Positions 1-9,518 of a DNA stretch of 64,000 nt are shown here, in pieces. The number at the start of each line of letters is the position of its first letter. Within the stretch, counting starts at the first letter, position 1. Both the position numbers and the translations under genes were made by a program. The notes below the pieces were generated by a model. It saw nothing but the letters and a program-made list of their open reading frames with translations. It ran no database searches and had not been told where the DNA came from. Source of the stretch: Neptuniibacter victor (lineage in GTDB: Bacteria > Pseudomonadota > Gammaproteobacteria > Pseudomonadales > Balneatricaceae); the NCBI GenBank assembly GCA_027943745.1, contig AP025763.1:248001-312000 (forward strand), given 5' to 3'.

Positions 1-348
1 GCACAGCCTCGCGACCATTCTCAGAAAGTTAATAAGAAAATGTATCGCGCAGCAATGCGTTGCATCTTCTCTGAGTTGGTACGTCAGGATCGCCTGGTTG
101 TAGTTGAAGATTTCGCTATGGAATCTCCAAAAACAAAACAGTTTGTGGCCAAGCTAAATGAGCTTGAGCTTTCTAACGCGCTGCTGGTTACTGAAGAAGT
201 AGAGCAGAACTTGTTCCTTGCTGCACGCAACGTTCCACATGTGGATGTTCGTGATGCTGCAGGAGTTGATCCAGTATCACTGGTTGGCTTCGATAAGGTT
301 CTAGTTACTGTAGCTGCTCTGAAGAAAATCGAGGAGAAGTTGGCATGA
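1..348 (+). CDS. rplD: 50S ribosomal protein L4, 5'-truncated
   Basis: The reading frame is open from the first base of the window, so this is the C-terminal half (about 115 codons) of L4; the start lies upstream. The visible part carries the typical L4 stretch [12 protein letters not shown] followed by [16 protein letters not shown]4 binds 23S rRNA and lines the exit tunnel. In E. coli it also represses its own S10 operon, but the leader needed for that is outside the window. Its stop codon overlaps the rplW start (ATGA), which suggests translational coupling. Confidence 0.97.
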   Translation, partial: AQPRDHSQKVNKKMYRAAMRCIFSELVRQDRLVVVEDFAMESPKTKQFVAKLNELELSNALLVTEEVEQNLFLAARNVPHVDVRDAAGVDPVSLVGFDKVLVTVAALKKIEEKLA

Positions 349-641
349 AACAGGAACGCATTTATCAAGTGCTGCTGGGTCCGCACATCTCCGAGAAAGC
401 TACGATTGTAGCTGATGGTTCTCAGCAGGTTGTTTTTCGTGTAGCTAAAGACGCTACTAAGCCGGAAATCAAAACAGCAGTTGAAGAATTGTTTAACGTC
501 AAAGTTAAAGGCGTAAACGTTCTTAATGCTAAGGGCAAAACCAAGCGTACACAGCGTGGTTTAGGCAAGCGTAGCGATGTGCGTAAAGCATACGTTGCTC
601 TGGCTGATGGCTCTGAGATTGATTTCTTAGGTGGCGAGTAA
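345..641 (+). CDS. rplW: 50S ribosomal protein L23
   Basis: A 98-residue protein beginning [20 protein letters not shown], the usual L23 N-terminus, and of normal family length. L23 sits at the polypeptide exit tunnel and is the docking site for trigger factor and SRP. The start overlaps the rplD stop by 4 bases. The lysine-rich middle segment ([18 protein letters not shown]) is the tunnel-facing rRNA-binding loop of the family. Third gene of the classical S10 operon order. Confidence 0.98.
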   Translation: MKQERIYQVLLGPHISEKATIVADGSQQVVFRVAKDATKPEIKTAVEELFNVKVKGVNVLNAKGKTKRTQRGLGKRSDVRKAYVALADGSEIDFLGGE

Positions 642-656
642 TAGAGGGTTTAAAAA

Positions 657-1484
657 ATGGCAGTGACTAAAACTAAGCCGACCTCTGCTGGACGCCGTCA
701 TGTAGTGACAGTGACTAACTCTGAGCTACACAAGGGCAAGCCACATGCGGCTCTTGTTGAGAAGAAGAGCAAAAGTGGTGGTCGTAACCACCATGGTCGC
801 ATCACTACACGCCACATTGGCGGTGGTCACAAGCAGCAGTACCGTATCATCGATTTCCGTCGTAACAAAGACGGTATTCCAGCGACAGTTGAGCGTTTGG
901 AATATGATCCTAACCGTTCTGCGCATATCGCACTTGTTGTGTATGCAGACGGTGAGCGTCGTTACATCATCGCGCCAAAAGGTGTTTCTGCTGGATCCCA
1001 GATCATGTCTGGTGAGACTGTAGATATTAAGCCTGGTAATACTATGCCGATTCGCAACGTACCAGTGGGTTCTGTAATCCATTGTGTTGAGTTGAAGCCT
1101 GGTAAAGGTGCTCAGATTGCTCGTTCTGCGGGTACATCTGCACAGTTGGTAGCACGTGAAGGTGCTTACGCTACTCTTCGTCTGCGTTCAGGCGAGATGC
1201 GTAAAGTGCTTGTAGAATGTCGTGCTACTCTGGGTGAAGTGAGCAACAGTGAACACTCCTTGCGTCAGCTTGGTAAAGCTGGTGCTACGCGCTGGCGTGG
1301 TGTTCGTCCTACTGTACGTGGTGTTGCGATGAACCCAGTAGACCATCCGCATGGTGGTGGTGAAGGTCGTACTTCCGGTGGTCGTCACCCAGTGTCGCCA
1401 TGGGGTGTTCCGACTAAGGGTTATAAAACTCGTAAGAACAAGCGTACTGACAAGTTAATCGTACGCCGTCGTAACGCTAAGTAA
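657..1484 (+). CDS. rplB: 50S ribosomal protein L2
   Basis: A 275-residue L2 protein, normal length. L2 is a primary 23S rRNA-binding protein needed for subunit association and peptidyl-transferase centre assembly. The C-terminal [17 protein letters not shown] stretch, including the conserved histidine region, is intact. The basic tail ends in [14 protein letters not shown]. It follows rplW by 15 bases, with AGAGG as ribosome binding site. Confidence 0.98.
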   Translation: MAVTKTKPTSAGRRHVVTVTNSELHKGKPHAALVEKKSKSGGRNHHGRITTRHIGGGHKQQYRIIDFRRNKDGIPATVERLEYDPNRSAHIALVVYADGERRYIIAPKGVSAGSQIMSGETVDIKPGNTMPIRNVPVGSVIHCVELKPGKGAQIARSAGTSAQLVAREGAYATLRLRSGEMRKVLVECRATLGEVSNSEHSLRQLGKAGATRWRGVRPTVRGVAMNPVDHPHGGGEGRTSGGRHPVSPWGVPTKGYKTRKNKRTDKLIVRRRNAK

Positions 1485-1496
1485 GGGGATACAGCT

Positions 1497-1772
1497 GTGC
1501 CACGTTCACTGAAGAAAGGTCCATTTATCGACCTTCACCTGTTGAAAAAGGTAGAAGCTGCGATTGAGAGCAACGAGCGTCGTCCGATTAAAACTTGGTC
1601 ACGTCGTTCTACGATTTTTCCAAATTTCGTAGGTCTTACAATTGCAGTACACAACGGCCGTCAGCATGTACCGGTATTTGTTACCGAAGACATGGTTGGT
1701 CATAAATTAGGCGAGTTTGCCGTGACACGTACATACCGTGGTCACGTTGTAGACAAGAAAGCCAAGCGATAA
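1497..1772 (+). CDS. rpsS: 30S ribosomal protein S19
   Basis: A 91-residue S19, located in the 30S head where it contacts S13 and the A-site finger. It begins [19 protein letters not shown] after the start. The initiation codon is GTG, preceded by AAGGGGA; no ATG in frame would keep the conserved N-terminus. The segment [15 protein letters not shown] is the usual rRNA-binding C-terminal part. Confidence 0.97.
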   Translation: MPRSLKKGPFIDLHLLKKVEAAIESNERRPIKTWSRRSTIFPNFVGLTIAVHNGRQHVPVFVTEDMVGHKLGEFAVTRTYRGHVVDKKAKR

Positions 1773-1782
1773 GGAGTTGATG

Positions 1783-2112
1783 ATGGAAGTTGCCGCTAAG
1801 CACATGGGCGCCCGCATCTCTGCACAGAAAGCGAGACTGGTTTGTGACCAGATTCGTGGTAAATCTGTGGGTGAAGCTCTGAACATCCTGGCGTTTAGTC
1901 CTAAAAAAGGTGCGGATCTTGTTAAGAAAGTACTAGAGTCAGCTATTGCTAACGCAGAGCATAACGATGGTGCAGATATTGACGAGCTACACGTTTCTAC
2001 AGTTTTTGTTGATGAAGCAATGACGATGAAGCGTATTAAGCCGCGTGCGAAAGGTCGCGCTGATCGAATTTTGAAGCGCTCCTGTCACATCACTGTAAAA
2101 GTGGCCGACTGA
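1783..2112 (+). CDS. rplV: 50S ribosomal protein L22
   Basis: L22, 109 residues from the chosen start. Three in-frame start codons lie in a row (TTG 1777, ATG 1780, ATG 1783). The third is preferred because AAGGAG (1771-1776) is then 6 bases upstream and MEVAAKH matches family N-termini (MET.AKH). L22 has a globular domain on the 50S surface and a beta-hairpin that lines the exit tunnel; the hairpin segment [18 protein letters not shown] is intact. Confidence 0.96.
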   Translation: MEVAAKHMGARISAQKARLVCDQIRGKSVGEALNILAFSPKKGADLVKKVLESAIANAEHNDGADIDELHVSTVFVDEAMTMKRIKPRAKGRADRILKRSCHITVKVAD

Positions 2113-2135
2113 GCTGACAGCTAGGAGAGTTCGTT

Positions 2136-2816
2136 ATGGGTCAGAAAGTACATCCGACCGGTATACGTCTCGGTATTGTTAAAGATCACACTTCTGTGTG
2201 GTATGCAGACAAGTCCGAGTACGCAAGAAAATTGCTAAACGATCTAGAAGTGCGTGAGTACCTAGATTCGCAGCTTGTTAAAGCATCTGTAAGCCGCATC
2301 GAAATCGAGCGTCCTGCACAGAATGCTAAAATTACCATCCACACGGCCCGTCCAGGCATTGTGATTGGTAAGAAAGGCGAAGATGTTGAGAAACTACGTA
2401 ACACTGTATCAGAGATGATGGGTGTTCCAGTTCATATCAACATTGAAGAAATTCGTAAGCCAGAGCTAGACGCACGCTTGGTAGCCCAAGGTGTTGCTAG
2501 TCAGCTAGAGCGTCGTGTTATGTTCCGTCGTGCTATGAAGCGCGCAGTACAAAACGCAATGCGTCTTGGTGCCAAGGGTATCAAGATTCAGCTGGGTGGT
2601 CGTCTAGGTGGTGCCGAGATTGCTCGTAGTGAGTGGTATCGTGAAGGCCGTGTGCCATTGCACACATTACGTGCTGATATCGATTACGCAACTTACGAAG
2701 CGCACACTACATACGGTGTGATCGGCGTTAAAGTCTGGATCTTCAAGGGTGAAGTTCTTGGTGGCATCGAACAGGTGCGCGCTGAGAAGAATGCACCTAA
2801 GAAGAAAGGTAAGTGA
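2136..2816 (+). CDS. rpsC: 30S ribosomal protein S3
   Basis: S3 (226 residues) begins [18 protein letters not shown]. It has the KH-type RNA-binding domain with the GxxG-type loop in [15 protein letters not shown] (about residues 74-88) and the C-terminal S3 domain with [19 protein letters not shown]3 forms part of the mRNA entry site and contributes to ribosomal helicase activity. The Lys-rich tail is typical. AGGAG ribosome binding site upstream. Confidence 0.98.
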   Translation: MGQKVHPTGIRLGIVKDHTSVWYADKSEYARKLLNDLEVREYLDSQLVKASVSRIEIERPAQNAKITIHTARPGIVIGKKGEDVEKLRNTVSEMMGVPVHINIEEIRKPELDARLVAQGVASQLERRVMFRRAMKRAVQNAMRLGAKGIKIQLGGRLGGAEIARSEWYREGRVPLHTLRADIDYATYEAHTTYGVIGVKVWIFKGEVLGGIEQVRAEKNAPKKKGK

Positions 2817-2827
2817 GGTAGACGTCG

Positions 2828-3241
2828 ATGCTACAACCTAAACGTCTTAAGTTCCGCAAGATGATGAAAGGTCGCAACCGCGGCCTAGCACAACGCGGTA
2901 GCACTGTAAGTTTTGGTGAATTTGCACTGAAGGCGACCGGTCGTGGTCGTATCACTGCACGTCAGATCGAAGCAGCGCGTCGTACCATGACACGTCACGT
3001 TAAGCGTGGTGGTAAAATCTGGATTCGTGTATTCCCAGATAAGCCAATTTCCAAAAAACCGCTTGAAGTACGTATGGGTAAAGGTAAAGGTGCAGTTGAG
3101 TATTGGGTTGCTCAGATTAAGCCTGGTAAGGTTCTGTTCGAAATGAGCGGTGTACCTGAAGAGCTAGCTTCTGAAGCATTCACGCTTGCTGCTGCTAAAT
3201 TGCCTGTTGCTACAACCATTGTTAAGCGGACGGTGATGTAA
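2828..3241 (+). CDS. rplP: 50S ribosomal protein L16
   Basis: L16 (137 residues) begins [19 protein letters not shown]. It organises the A-site region of 23S rRNA and is needed for late 50S assembly. The [16 protein letters not shown] core and the [22 protein letters not shown] loop are intact. Its stop codon shares a base with the rpmC start (TAATG), so the two genes are probably translationally coupled. Confidence 0.98.
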   Translation: MLQPKRLKFRKMMKGRNRGLAQRGSTVSFGEFALKATGRGRITARQIEAARRTMTRHVKRGGKIWIRVFPDKPISKKPLEVRMGKGKGAVEYWVAQIKPGKVLFEMSGVPEELASEAFTLAAAKLPVATTIVKRTVM

Positions 3242-3432
3242 TGAAAGCAATTGAACTACGTGAAAAGTCCGTTGATGAGCTTCAGCAGGAGCTGTTAGGC
3301 CTTCTAAAAGAGCAGTTTAATCTGCGCATGCAGAAGACTACAGGCCAGCTAGCGCAGAACCACCTTCTAGGTCAGGTTCGTCGTGACATTGCTCGTGTGA
3401 AGACAATACTCAACGAAAAGGCAGGTAACTAA
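3241..3432 (+). CDS. rpmC: 50S ribosomal protein L29
   Basis: A 63-residue two-helix protein, [20 protein letters not shown], normal for L29. It binds near the exit tunnel next to L23. The start overlaps the rplP stop by one base. The [25 protein letters not shown] segment is the conserved turn and second helix. Confidence 0.97.
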   Translation: MKAIELREKSVDELQQELLGLLKEQFNLRMQKTTGQLAQNHLLGQVRRDIARVKTILNEKAGN

Positions 3433-3434
3433 GT

Positions 3435-3698
3435 ATGAGCGCCGAAAAACGTACTCGAACTGTTACTGGTCGCGTTGTTAGCGACAAGATGGATAAAACC
3501 ATCACAGTTCTGGTTGAGCGTAAAGAGAAGCATCCGATCTACGGAAAATTCATGAAGCGCTCTTCTAAACTGCATGCTCACGATGAGAAAAATGAGTGTC
3601 AGCAAGGTGACCTAGTTACTATCGCTGAAACTCGTCCTTTGTCCAAGAATAAATCTTGGGCGCTTGTTCGTATTGAAGAGCGTGCAGCAAAGGTGTAA
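3435..3698 (+). CDS. rpsQ: 30S ribosomal protein S17
   Basis: S17 (87 residues), an OB-fold primary 16S rRNA-binding protein. It has the signature [19 protein letters not shown] and the [22 protein letters not shown].. core typical of the family. It begins 2 bases after the rpmC stop. It is the last gene of the S10 operon in the E. coli arrangement; a hairpin follows before rplN. Confidence 0.97.
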   Translation: MSAEKRTRTVTGRVVSDKMDKTITVLVERKEKHPIYGKFMKRSSKLHAHDEKNECQQGDLVTIAETRPLSKNKSWALVRIEERAAKV

Positions 3699-3724
3699 AC
3701 TATTGCGCCTTTGCTCCATTAGCC

Positions 3725-3749
3725 GGTCCGTCCGAATATCGGGCGGCCC
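3725..3749 (+). other. Hairpin at the S10/spc operon boundary
   Basis: Between rpsQ and rplN an inverted repeat CCGTCCG (3728-3734) / CGGGCGG (3740-3746) encloses the loop AATAT. It has one G-U pair and extends past a mismatch to about 3725-3749. No U tract follows, so it looks less like an intrinsic terminator than a processing or pausing structure. In E. coli the S10 and spc transcription units meet at this point. Confidence 0.5.
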
Positions 3750-3772
3750 TCTAAATGTTTATGGAGTAGACC

Positions 3773-4141
3773 ATGATTCAAACTGAATCTATGCTTGATG
3801 TCGCTGATAACAGCGGTGCTAAGCGAGTACAGTGTATTAAGGTCCTTGGTGGTTCACACCGCCGCTACGCTTCTGTTGGTGACGTTATTAAAGTCACTGT
3901 TAAAGAAGCGATTCCTCGCGGTAAAGTGAAGAAAGGCCAAGTACTTAACGCCGTAGTGGTACGTACCCGTAAAGGTGTTCGTCGTCCTGATGGCTCAGTA
4001 ATCCGCTTTGACACAAACTCAGCGGTATTATTGAACGCAAGCGACGCGCCTATCGGTACTCGTATCTTTGGCCCAGTGACGCGTGAACTTCGCAGTGAGA
4101 AGTTCATGAAAATCATTTCCCTGGCGCCTGAAGTGCTATAA
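3773..4141 (+). CDS. rplN: 50S ribosomal protein L14
   Basis: L14 (122 residues) begins [20 protein letters not shown], the family signature. It sits on the 50S interface and forms an inter-subunit bridge; it is also the site of RsfS binding. First gene of the spc operon. The [11 protein letters not shown] motif is intact. A GGAG ribosome binding site lies 7 bases upstream. Confidence 0.98.
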   Translation: MIQTESMLDVADNSGAKRVQCIKVLGGSHRRYASVGDVIKVTVKEAIPRGKVKKGQVLNAVVVRTRKGVRRPDGSVIRFDTNSAVLLNASDAPIGTRIFGPVTRELRSEKFMKIISLAPEVL

Positions 4142-4143
4142 AG

Positions 4144-4165
4144 ATCGAACAATTATTTGTTCGGT
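4144..4165 (+). other. Hairpin downstream of rplN
   Basis: Inverted repeat CGAACAA (4146-4152) / TTGTTCG (4157-4163) with loop TTAT, extendable to 9 pairs. It stands 3 bases after the rplN stop and just before a second, longer hairpin. By itself it lacks a U tract. The pair of stem-loops suggests a regulatory or processing point inside the spc operon. Confidence 0.5.
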
Positions 4166-4171
4166 TTATGT

Positions 4172-4205
4172 AAAAACGCTAACACTGAAAAGTGTTGGCG
4201 TTTTT
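4172..4205 (+). terminator. Terminator-like hairpin between rplN and rplX
   Basis: A 15-base-pair stem (4172-4186 with 4191-4205) and GAAA loop. It has an A5 run on the 5' side and a T5 run on the 3' side, and only one G-U pair. This is the architecture of a bidirectional intrinsic terminator, but it lies inside an operon that must be transcribed through. It may attenuate, be read through, or process the mRNA. rplX starts 38 bases later. Confidence 0.6.
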
Positions 4206-4243
4206 GAGCATGAGAGGGTAGCAGGAAGCGATATAGGTAAATT

Positions 4244-4558
4244 ATGCGCAAAATTAAACGTGACGATGAAGTAATTGTCATCGCAGGAAAAGATAAGGGC
4301 AAGCGTGGCACAGTCATGCGTGTTCTGGACGACCGTTTGGTTGTTTCTGGTATCAACATGGTGAAGAAGCACACTAAGCCTAACCCTATGATGGGTAAAG
4401 CCGGTGGCATCGTTGAAAAAGAAGCGGCTATTGCTGTTTCTAACGTAGCTATCTTCAACCCGCAGACTGGTAAGGGCGATCGTGTAGGCTTCAAGATTCT
4501 TGAAGACGGCACTAAATCTCGCATCTTCAAGTCTACCGGCGAAATCATTGGCGGATAA
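4244..4558 (+). CDS. rplX: 50S ribosomal protein L24
   Basis: L24 (104 residues), [20 protein letters not shown] with the KOW motif near the N-terminus (about residues 6-32). It is one of the two initiators of 50S assembly. It starts after a 102-base gap holding two hairpins, unusual for the compact spc operon. The ribosome binding site is weak (AGGAAG, about 14 bases upstream). Confidence 0.97.
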   Translation: MRKIKRDDEVIVIAGKDKGKRGTVMRVLDDRLVVSGINMVKKHTKPNPMMGKAGGIVEKEAAIAVSNVAIFNPQTGKGDRVGFKILEDGTKSRIFKSTGEIIGG

Positions 4559-4572
4559 GGGGAGCTGATATC

Positions 4573-5112
4573 ATGTCTAGATTAAAAGCGCTTTATAACG
4601 ATTCCGTTAAGCAGCAGCTTAAAGATGAGCTGAACTGCCCTAACGTTATGGCTGTTCCACGTTTAACCAAAATCACTCTTAATATGGGTGTTGGTGAAGC
4701 TCTTGGCGACAAGAAACAGCTTGAAAATGCAGTTGCGGATATGACTGCAATTGCAGGTCAGAAACCTGTTGTTTGTCTGGCACGTAAATCTATCGCGGGC
4801 TTTAAAGTTCGTGAAGGTTGGCCGATTGGCTGTAAGGTTACACTACGCGGCGAGCGTATGTGGGAATTCCTTGATCGCTTGGTAGATATCTCTATCCCGC
4901 GTGTTCGTGACTTCCGTGGCCTGAATCCTAAGTCATTTGATGGCCGTGGCAACTACAGCATGGGTGTTAAAGAGCAGATTATCTTCCCTGAAATCGAGTT
5001 CGATAAGGTAGATAAAATGCGTGGTATGGATATTACTATCACGACTACTGCTCAGAATAATGATGAGGGTCGCGCCCTGTTGGCTGCCCTTAACTTCCCA
5101 TTCCGTAAGTGA
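4573..5112 (+). CDS. rplE: 50S ribosomal protein L5
   Basis: L5 (179 residues) starts [16 protein letters not shown]. It binds 5S rRNA and forms the central protuberance with L18. Conserved segments [11 protein letters not shown] and [16 protein letters not shown] are present, and the C-terminus ends [12 protein letters not shown] as in other gammaproteobacteria. GGGGAG lies ahead of the start. Confidence 0.98.
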   Translation: MSRLKALYNDSVKQQLKDELNCPNVMAVPRLTKITLNMGVGEALGDKKQLENAVADMTAIAGQKPVVCLARKSIAGFKVREGWPIGCKVTLRGERMWEFLDRLVDISIPRVRDFRGLNPKSFDGRGNYSMGVKEQIIFPEIEFDKVDKMRGMDITITTTAQNNDEGRALLAALNFPFRK

Positions 5113-5124
5113 TAGGCATACATC

Positions 5125-5430
5125 ATGGCTAAAGAATCTATGAAGGCACGTGAAGACAAGCGTGCAAAGTTAGTTGCTAAGTACGCTGTTAAACGCGCTG
5201 AACTTAAAGCAATTATTAGTAGCCCTAATTCATCAGAAGATGAGATTTGGGATGCAGCGATGGCACTTCAGAAATTGCCACGCGATTCCAGCAAATCTCG
5301 TCAGCGTAATCGCTGTCAAGTGACAGGCCGTCCACACGGTGTATACCGTAAGTTTGGTCTGAGCCGCATCAAGTTGCGTGAAGCAACTATGCGTGGTGAT
5401 GTTCCGGGTCTGAAAAAGGCTAGCTGGTAA
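5125..5430 (+). CDS. rpsN: 30S ribosomal protein S14 (zinc-free type)
   Basis: S14 of 101 residues, the long form lacking the CxxC...CxxC zinc ribbon; only one cysteine is seen in [20 protein letters not shown]. It binds the 3' domain of 16S rRNA in the 30S head. It begins [20 protein letters not shown]. The zinc-independent form is usual in enteric and related bacteria. Confidence 0.97.
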   Translation: MAKESMKAREDKRAKLVAKYAVKRAELKAIISSPNSSEDEIWDAAMALQKLPRDSSKSRQRNRCQVTGRPHGVYRKFGLSRIKLREATMRGDVPGLKKASW

Positions 5431-5487
5431 ATCACCAGTTAGTAAAATGGTAAGCACGATGGTCTGGCCCCATTAAAAGGGTACCGC

Positions 5488-5504
5488 ATTGTGCTGCACA
5501 ATGA
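5488..5504 (+). other. Small hairpin before rpsH
   Basis: In the 86-base gap between rpsN and rpsH an inverted repeat CATTGTG / CACAATG with a three-base CTG loop ends just ahead of the GAGGAAG ribosome binding site of rpsH. It could modulate translation of rpsH. S8 is the spc operon repressor in E. coli, but its known target there is near rplE, so a link is only a guess. Confidence 0.35.
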
Positions 5505-5516
5505 GGAAGTAAATGC

Positions 5517-5909
5517 ATGAGCATGCAAGATACTCTAGCGGATATGTTTACTCGTATTCGTAACGGTCATATGGCTGAAAAGCAGGCCGTATCTATGCCG
5601 TCTTCCAAAGTAAAAGTATCTATTGCCCAAGTTCTTAAGGACGAAGGTTACATCACTGACTTCGCAGTTGAAGGTGATGTAAAACCGGTTCTGAACGTTG
5701 AGCTAAAGTACTTTGAAGGAAAGCCGGTTATTGAAGAGATCAAACGCGTTAGTCGTCCAGGTCTGCGTATCTATAAGAACGCAGCAGAGTTGCCACAAGT
5801 TTCAAATGGCCTGGGTGTAGCGATTATCTCTACAAGTAAAGGTGTAATGGCTGACCGCGCAGCACGTAGTGCTGGTGTCGGTGGCGAAGTAATCTGCACG
5901 GTATTCTAA
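5517..5909 (+). CDS. rpsH: 30S ribosomal protein S8
   Basis: S8 (130 residues), [20 protein letters not shown], the standard N-terminus. The C-terminal domain contains the conserved [21 protein letters not shown] segment that contacts 16S rRNA helix 21. S8 is an early 30S assembly protein and, in E. coli, the translational repressor of the spc operon. It starts with ATG after GAGGAAG. Confidence 0.98.
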   Translation: MSMQDTLADMFTRIRNGHMAEKQAVSMPSSKVKVSIAQVLKDEGYITDFAVEGDVKPVLNVELKYFEGKPVIEEIKRVSRPGLRIYKNAAELPQVSNGLGVAIISTSKGVMADRAARSAGVGGEVICTVF

Positions 5910-5920
5910 GAGGTATTTCA

Positions 5921-6454
5921 ATGTCACGTATTGCGAAAAGCCCCGTAGTTGTACCTGCAGGTGTTGAAGTTAAGATTGATGGTCAGTCCATCAATGTTAA
6001 AGGTAAGAATGGCCAGCTTTCTATGGATGTACATTCTTCAGTTTCTGTTTCTCAAGAAGAAGACGGTCTGAAGTTTGCTGCACTAGAAGGCACTAAGTTG
6101 TCTCTTGCCCTGTCTGGTACTACTCGCTCTCTGGTTAACAACATGGTTGTTGGTGTGACTGAAGGTTTCAAGAAAACTCTTCAGCTACAAGGTGTTGGTT
6201 ATCGTGCTGCTGCTAAAGGCAAAGTGCTTAACCTAAGTCTTGGTTTCTCTCACCCAATCGACTACGAACTACCAGAAGGTATTTCTGCTGAAACACCAAA
6301 TGTAACTACAATCATCTTGTCAGGTGCTGACAAACAGGTTGTAGGCCAGGTAGCAGCTGAAATTCGCGCGTTCCGTCCGCCAGAGCCTTACAAAGGCAAA
6401 GGTGTTCGTTATGCTGATGAGTATGTTCGCCGTAAAGAAGCGAAGAAAAAGTAA
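5921..6454 (+). CDS. rplF: 50S ribosomal protein L6
   Basis: L6 (177 residues), [19 protein letters not shown], made of two similar domains. The C-terminal rRNA-binding signature [21 protein letters not shown] is intact. It lies near the GTPase-associated centre of the 50S subunit. It is preceded by AGAGG with good spacing and followed by rplR after 13 bases. Confidence 0.98.
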   Translation: MSRIAKSPVVVPAGVEVKIDGQSINVKGKNGQLSMDVHSSVSVSQEEDGLKFAALEGTKLSLALSGTTRSLVNNMVVGVTEGFKKTLQLQGVGYRAAAKGKVLNLSLGFSHPIDYELPEGISAETPNVTTIILSGADKQVVGQVAAEIRAFRPPEPYKGKGVRYADEYVRRKEAKKK

Positions 6455-6467
6455 ATAGGGCAGGGTT

Positions 6468-6818
6468 ATGAACACTAAGAAACAATCTCGTATTCGTCGT
6501 GCTCGCCGCTCCCGTCTGAAAATGCGTGAGTTAGGTGCTACACGTTTGTGCGTTACACGCACACCGCGTCATATCTACGCTCAGGTTATCTCTGCAGACG
6601 GCGGACAGGTCCTAGCGGCTGCGTCTACTGTAGAAAAAGATCTACGCGAGACAACTGGCGGTAACGTTGAAGCTGCTGAGAAGGTTGGTACTTTGATCGC
6701 TCAGCGCGCTAAAGAAGCTGGTGTATCTGAAGTAGCATTTGACCGTTCTGGTTTCCAGTATCACGGTCGTGTTAAAGCTTTGGCTGAAGCAGCCCGCGAA
6801 GGCGGCCTGGAATTCTAA
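6468..6818 (+). CDS. rplR: 50S ribosomal protein L18
   Basis: L18 (116 residues) with an N-terminal basic tail ([18 protein letters not shown]) and the domain that mediates 5S rRNA attachment. Conserved [21 protein letters not shown] and EGGLEF at the C-terminus. Normal length and position between rplF and rpsE. Confidence 0.98.
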   Translation: MNTKKQSRIRRARRSRLKMRELGATRLCVTRTPRHIYAQVISADGGQVLAAASTVEKDLRETTGGNVEAAEKVGTLIAQRAKEAGVSEVAFDRSGFQYHGRVKALAEAAREGGLEF

Positions 6819-6829
6819 AGGGATCGAAT

Positions 6830-7330
6830 ATGTCAAATCATGATCAGAAAGACGGCGATCTGCAGGAAAAGCTGGTTCAGGTTAACCGCGTCGCTAAAGT
6901 AGTTAAAGGTGGTCGTATCTTCGGCTTTACAGCTCTAACAGTTGTTGGAGATGGTAAAGGTCGTGTTGGATTCGGTCGTGGTAAAGCTCGTGAAGTTCCT
7001 GCTGCTATTCAAAAGGCAATGGAACAAGCTCGTCGTAACATGGTTTCAGTTGAACTGAACGGCGACACGTTGCAGTACCCAATTAAAGCACGTCATGGTG
7101 CTTCTAAAGTTTACATGCAGCCTGCTTCTCAGGGTACTGGTGTAATCGCCGGTGGTGCGATGCGTGCAGTTCTTGAATTGGCGGGTGTCCATAACGTACT
7201 AGCTAAGTGCTATGGCTCAACTAATCCGGTAAACGTTGTTCGTGCGACTGTTAAAGGTCTTGCAGCAATGAAATCACCTGATGACATTGCGGCTAAGCGT
7301 GGCAAGTCCGTAGAAGACATTCTGGGGTAA
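6830..7330 (+). CDS. rpsE: 30S ribosomal protein S5
   Basis: S5 (166 residues). The N-terminal double-stranded-RNA-binding-like domain contains [19 protein letters not shown]. The C-terminal domain has [21 protein letters not shown]5 lines the mRNA entry channel and affects decoding accuracy. The G-rich loop [18 protein letters not shown] is intact. Confidence 0.98.
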   Translation: MSNHDQKDGDLQEKLVQVNRVAKVVKGGRIFGFTALTVVGDGKGRVGFGRGKAREVPAAIQKAMEQARRNMVSVELNGDTLQYPIKARHGASKVYMQPASQGTGVIAGGAMRAVLELAGVHNVLAKCYGSTNPVNVVRATVKGLAAMKSPDDIAAKRGKSVEDILG

Positions 7331-7336
7331 TCGACA

Positions 7337-7516
7337 ATGGCTAACACTGTAAAAGTAACACTGGTACGTAGCCCTATCGGTACTCTACCTAACCACAAAT
7401 TGTGCGTTAAGGGTCTTGGTCTACGCCGTATTGGACACACAGTTGAAGTAGAAGATACTCCATCTGTCCGTGGCATGATAAACAAAGTTAACTACATGGT
7501 TCGTGTAGAAGACTAA
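7337..7516 (+). CDS. rpmD: 50S ribosomal protein L30
   Basis: A 59-codon gene. The translation starts [20 protein letters not shown] and ends YMVRVED, with the L30 core [21 protein letters not shown]30 is a small 50S protein near helix 38/5S rRNA. It starts 6 bases after the rpsE stop and is followed by rplO after 16 bases, the usual spc order. Confidence 0.95.
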   Translation: MANTVKVTLVRSPIGTLPNHKLCVKGLGLRRIGHTVEVEDTPSVRGMINKVNYMVRVED

Positions 7517-7532
7517 TAAGGGAGTTCACAAC

Positions 7533-7967
7533 ATGCGTCTGAACACTCTAAGTCCAGCAGACGGTTCACGAAAAGCACCTAAGCGTGTTGGTCGTGGTAT
7601 TGGTTCTGGTCTGGGTAAGACTTGTGGCCGTGGTCACAAAGGTCAGAAATCCCGCTCTGGCGGATCAGTAAAACCAGGTTTTGAAGGCGGTCAAATGCCT
7701 TTGCAGCGTCGTCTGCCTAAGTTTGGTTTTACTTCTCGTATTGCTCGCTATGTTACTGAGATTCGTCTTGGTGAACTGGCTAAAATCGAGTCAGAAGTAA
7801 TCGATCTTGAAGCTTTGAAAGCTGCAGACATCATTAAGCAGGAAATTAAAACTGCTAAAGTGATTTTGTCTGGTGAGATCACAAAGGCTGTCACCGTTAA
7901 AGGTCTTAAAGTGACTAAAGGTGCACAGGCTGCTATCGAAGCTGCTGGCGGTAAAGTCGAGGCGTAA
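7533..7967 (+). CDS. rplO: 50S ribosomal protein L15
   Basis: L15 (144 residues). The glycine/arginine-rich extended N-terminus ([20 protein letters not shown], about residues 20-39) threads into 23S rRNA; a globular C-terminal domain follows. The stop codon directly abuts the secY start (TAAATG), so translation may be coupled. Confidence 0.98.
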   Translation: MRLNTLSPADGSRKAPKRVGRGIGSGLGKTCGRGHKGQKSRSGGSVKPGFEGGQMPLQRRLPKFGFTSRIARYVTEIRLGELAKIESEVIDLEALKAADIIKQEIKTAKVILSGEITKAVTVKGLKVTKGAQAAIEAAGGKVEA

Positions 7968-9287
7968 ATGGCTAAAAAAGGACCAATGCCGGCAGGCGTG
8001 CAAAACGGATTAGGTGAGTTAAAGTCTCGTCTACTTTTCGTTTTACTTGCGATTGTTGTATACCGTATCGGGGCTCATATCCCGGTTCCAGGTATCAACC
8101 CAGATCGTCTGGCCGCACTATTTGATCAGAATCAGGGCACAATCCTGAGTCTCTTTAACATGTTCTCCGGTGGTGCACTGGAGAGAATGAGTATCTTGGC
8201 ACTTGGTATTATGCCGTATATCTCTGCATCTATTATTATGCAGCTGATGACGGTGGTAAGCCCAACCTTGGCTCAGTTAAAGAAAGAGGGTGAAGCGGGG
8301 CGTCGTAAGATAAACCAGTACACTCGTTACGGGACTGTGATACTTGCAACCATTCAGTCATTTGGTATGGCTGTGGGTCTTGCCAACCAGGGCATTGCTT
8401 TCAGTGCGGATGCGAGCTTCTACTTTGTAGCAGTCGTAACACTCGTCGCTGGTGCAGTATTCCTAATGTGGTTAGGTGAGCAGGTTACAGAGCGTGGTAT
8501 CGGAAACGGTATCTCGATTCTGATCTTTGCTGGTATTGTGGCCGGATTGCCTAGTGCGATCGGCCAAGCCTTTGAAGCGGCGCGTCAAGGTGATCTAAAT
8601 ATCCTTGCGCTGCTAGCTATCGCTTTTATGGCGGTTGCTACTGTTGGGTTTGTCGTATTTATGGAGCGTGGCCAACGCCGCATCACTATAAATTACGCTA
8701 AACGTCAGCAAGGTAATCGTGTATTTGCGGCTCAGTCTAGTCATTTGCCTTTAAAGGTAAATATGGCTGGTGTGATTCCGCCGATTTTTGCCTCGAGTAT
8801 ACTGCTTTTCCCTGCTTCAATGGGCCAATGGTTTGGTCAAACTGAAGGCATGGATTGGCTGCAAAATGTAGCTTTGGCGCTTGGCCCAGGTCAGCCGCTT
8901 TACATTTTGCTGTTCTCGGTTGCAATTATATTTTTCTGCTACTTCTATACAGCGATTGTTTTCAATCCTAAGGATGTAGCGGATAACCTGAAGAAATCAG
9001 GTGCTTTTATTCCGGGAATTCGTCCAGGTGAGCAGTCAGCACGGTATATAGACACTGTGTTGGGTAGATTGACGTTGTTTGGAGCGCTTTACATTGCTGC
9101 GGTATCTTTGATGCCTCAGTTCCTTGTAGTAGCTGCTAATGTACCGTTCTATTTCGGTGGCACATCACTATTAATCGTGGTTGTCGTTGTAATGGACTTT
9201 ATGGCACAAGTTCAATCTCATCTGATGTCTCATCAGTACGAATCCCTGATGAAGAAATCTAATCTCAAAGGTGGTGGCGCACGTTAA
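7968..9287 (+). CDS. secY: Protein translocase subunit SecY
   Basis: SecY (439 residues), the ten-helix channel of the Sec translocon in the inner membrane, partner of SecE, SecG and SecA. The N-terminal segment leads into the first membrane helix ([21 protein letters not shown]), with a plug-type [21 protein letters not shown] segment. The conserved cytosolic loop with [14 protein letters not shown] is also present. Normal length compared with E. coli (443). It follows rplO without a gap, as usual in the spc operon. Confidence 0.98.
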   Translation: MAKKGPMPAGVQNGLGELKSRLLFVLLAIVVYRIGAHIPVPGINPDRLAALFDQNQGTILSLFNMFSGGALERMSILALGIMPYISASIIMQLMTVVSPTLAQLKKEGEAGRRKINQYTRYGTVILATIQSFGMAVGLANQGIAFSADASFYFVAVVTLVAGAVFLMWLGEQVTERGIGNGISILIFAGIVAGLPSAIGQAFEAARQGDLNILALLAIAFMAVATVGFVVFMERGQRRITINYAKRQQGNRVFAAQSSHLPLKVNMAGVIPPIFASSILLFPASMGQWFGQTEGMDWLQNVALALGPGQPLYILLFSVAIIFFCYFYTAIVFNPKDVADNLKKSGAFIPGIRPGEQSARYIDTVLGRLTLFGALYIAAVSLMPQFLVVAANVPFYFGGTSLLIVVVVVMDFMAQVQSHLMSHQYESLMKKSNLKGGGAR

Positions 9288-9317
9288 CTGCGCTGAAGAC
9301 CACAACTGGAGTAGATC

Positions 9318-9434
9318 ATGAAAGTACGTGCATCTGTTAAAAAGATCTGTCGTAACTGCAAAATCGTTCGTCGTAACGGTTCAGTTCGCGTGATCTGTAA
9401 AGTAGAGCCGCGTCACAAACAGCGTCAGGGTTAA
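9318..9434 (+). CDS. rpmJ: 50S ribosomal protein L36 (zinc-ribbon type)
   Basis: A 38-codon gene: [20 protein letters not shown] through to HKQRQG. The zinc ligands Cys11, Cys14, Cys27 and His33 are present (C+ paralogue). L36 is the smallest 50S protein. It lies 30 bases after secY, the conserved last position of the spc operon. C+ ribosomal proteins are often backed up by zinc-free paralogues elsewhere; none is seen here. Confidence 0.96.
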   Translation: MKVRASVKKICRNCKIVRRNGSVRVICKVEPRHKQRQG

Positions 9435-9453
9435 TTTTTAACCACTGATTTGG

Positions 9454-9518
9454 ACGTAGAAGGCGTTTAACACTTGATTTAATTTTAATCAGTGTGTATT
9501 ATCTCGCGCCTTCTGCGT
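9454..9518 (+). other. Large stem-loop between rpmJ and rpsM
   Basis: A 12-base-pair outer stem (9454-9465 with 9507-9518, one G-U pair) encloses a second inverted repeat (ACACTTGATT around 9470-9479 with AATCAGTGT around 9487-9495, one bulged T). The inner segment overlaps the promoter described separately. No long U tract follows directly. It could stop or process spc transcripts, or be a structured region exposed only when spc is read through. Confidence 0.45.
9474..9502 (+). promoter_or_regulatory. Sigma70-type promoter of the alpha operon
   Basis: TTGATT (9474-9479) and TATTAT (9497-9502) are separated by 17 bases, a good match to the sigma70 consensus. Transcription should begin near 9509, giving a leader of about 75 bases before rpsM. 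In E. coli the alpha operon leader folds into a pseudoknot bound by S4. The leader here has a small ATGTA/TACAT hairpin and a T7 run (9562-9568) before the ribosome binding site, but I cannot confirm the pseudoknot. Confidence 0.6.

Noticed and set aside
4153-4548. Open frames on the - strand covering rplX
   Set aside because: They lie opposite a conserved ribosomal protein gene and show no recognisable protein features.
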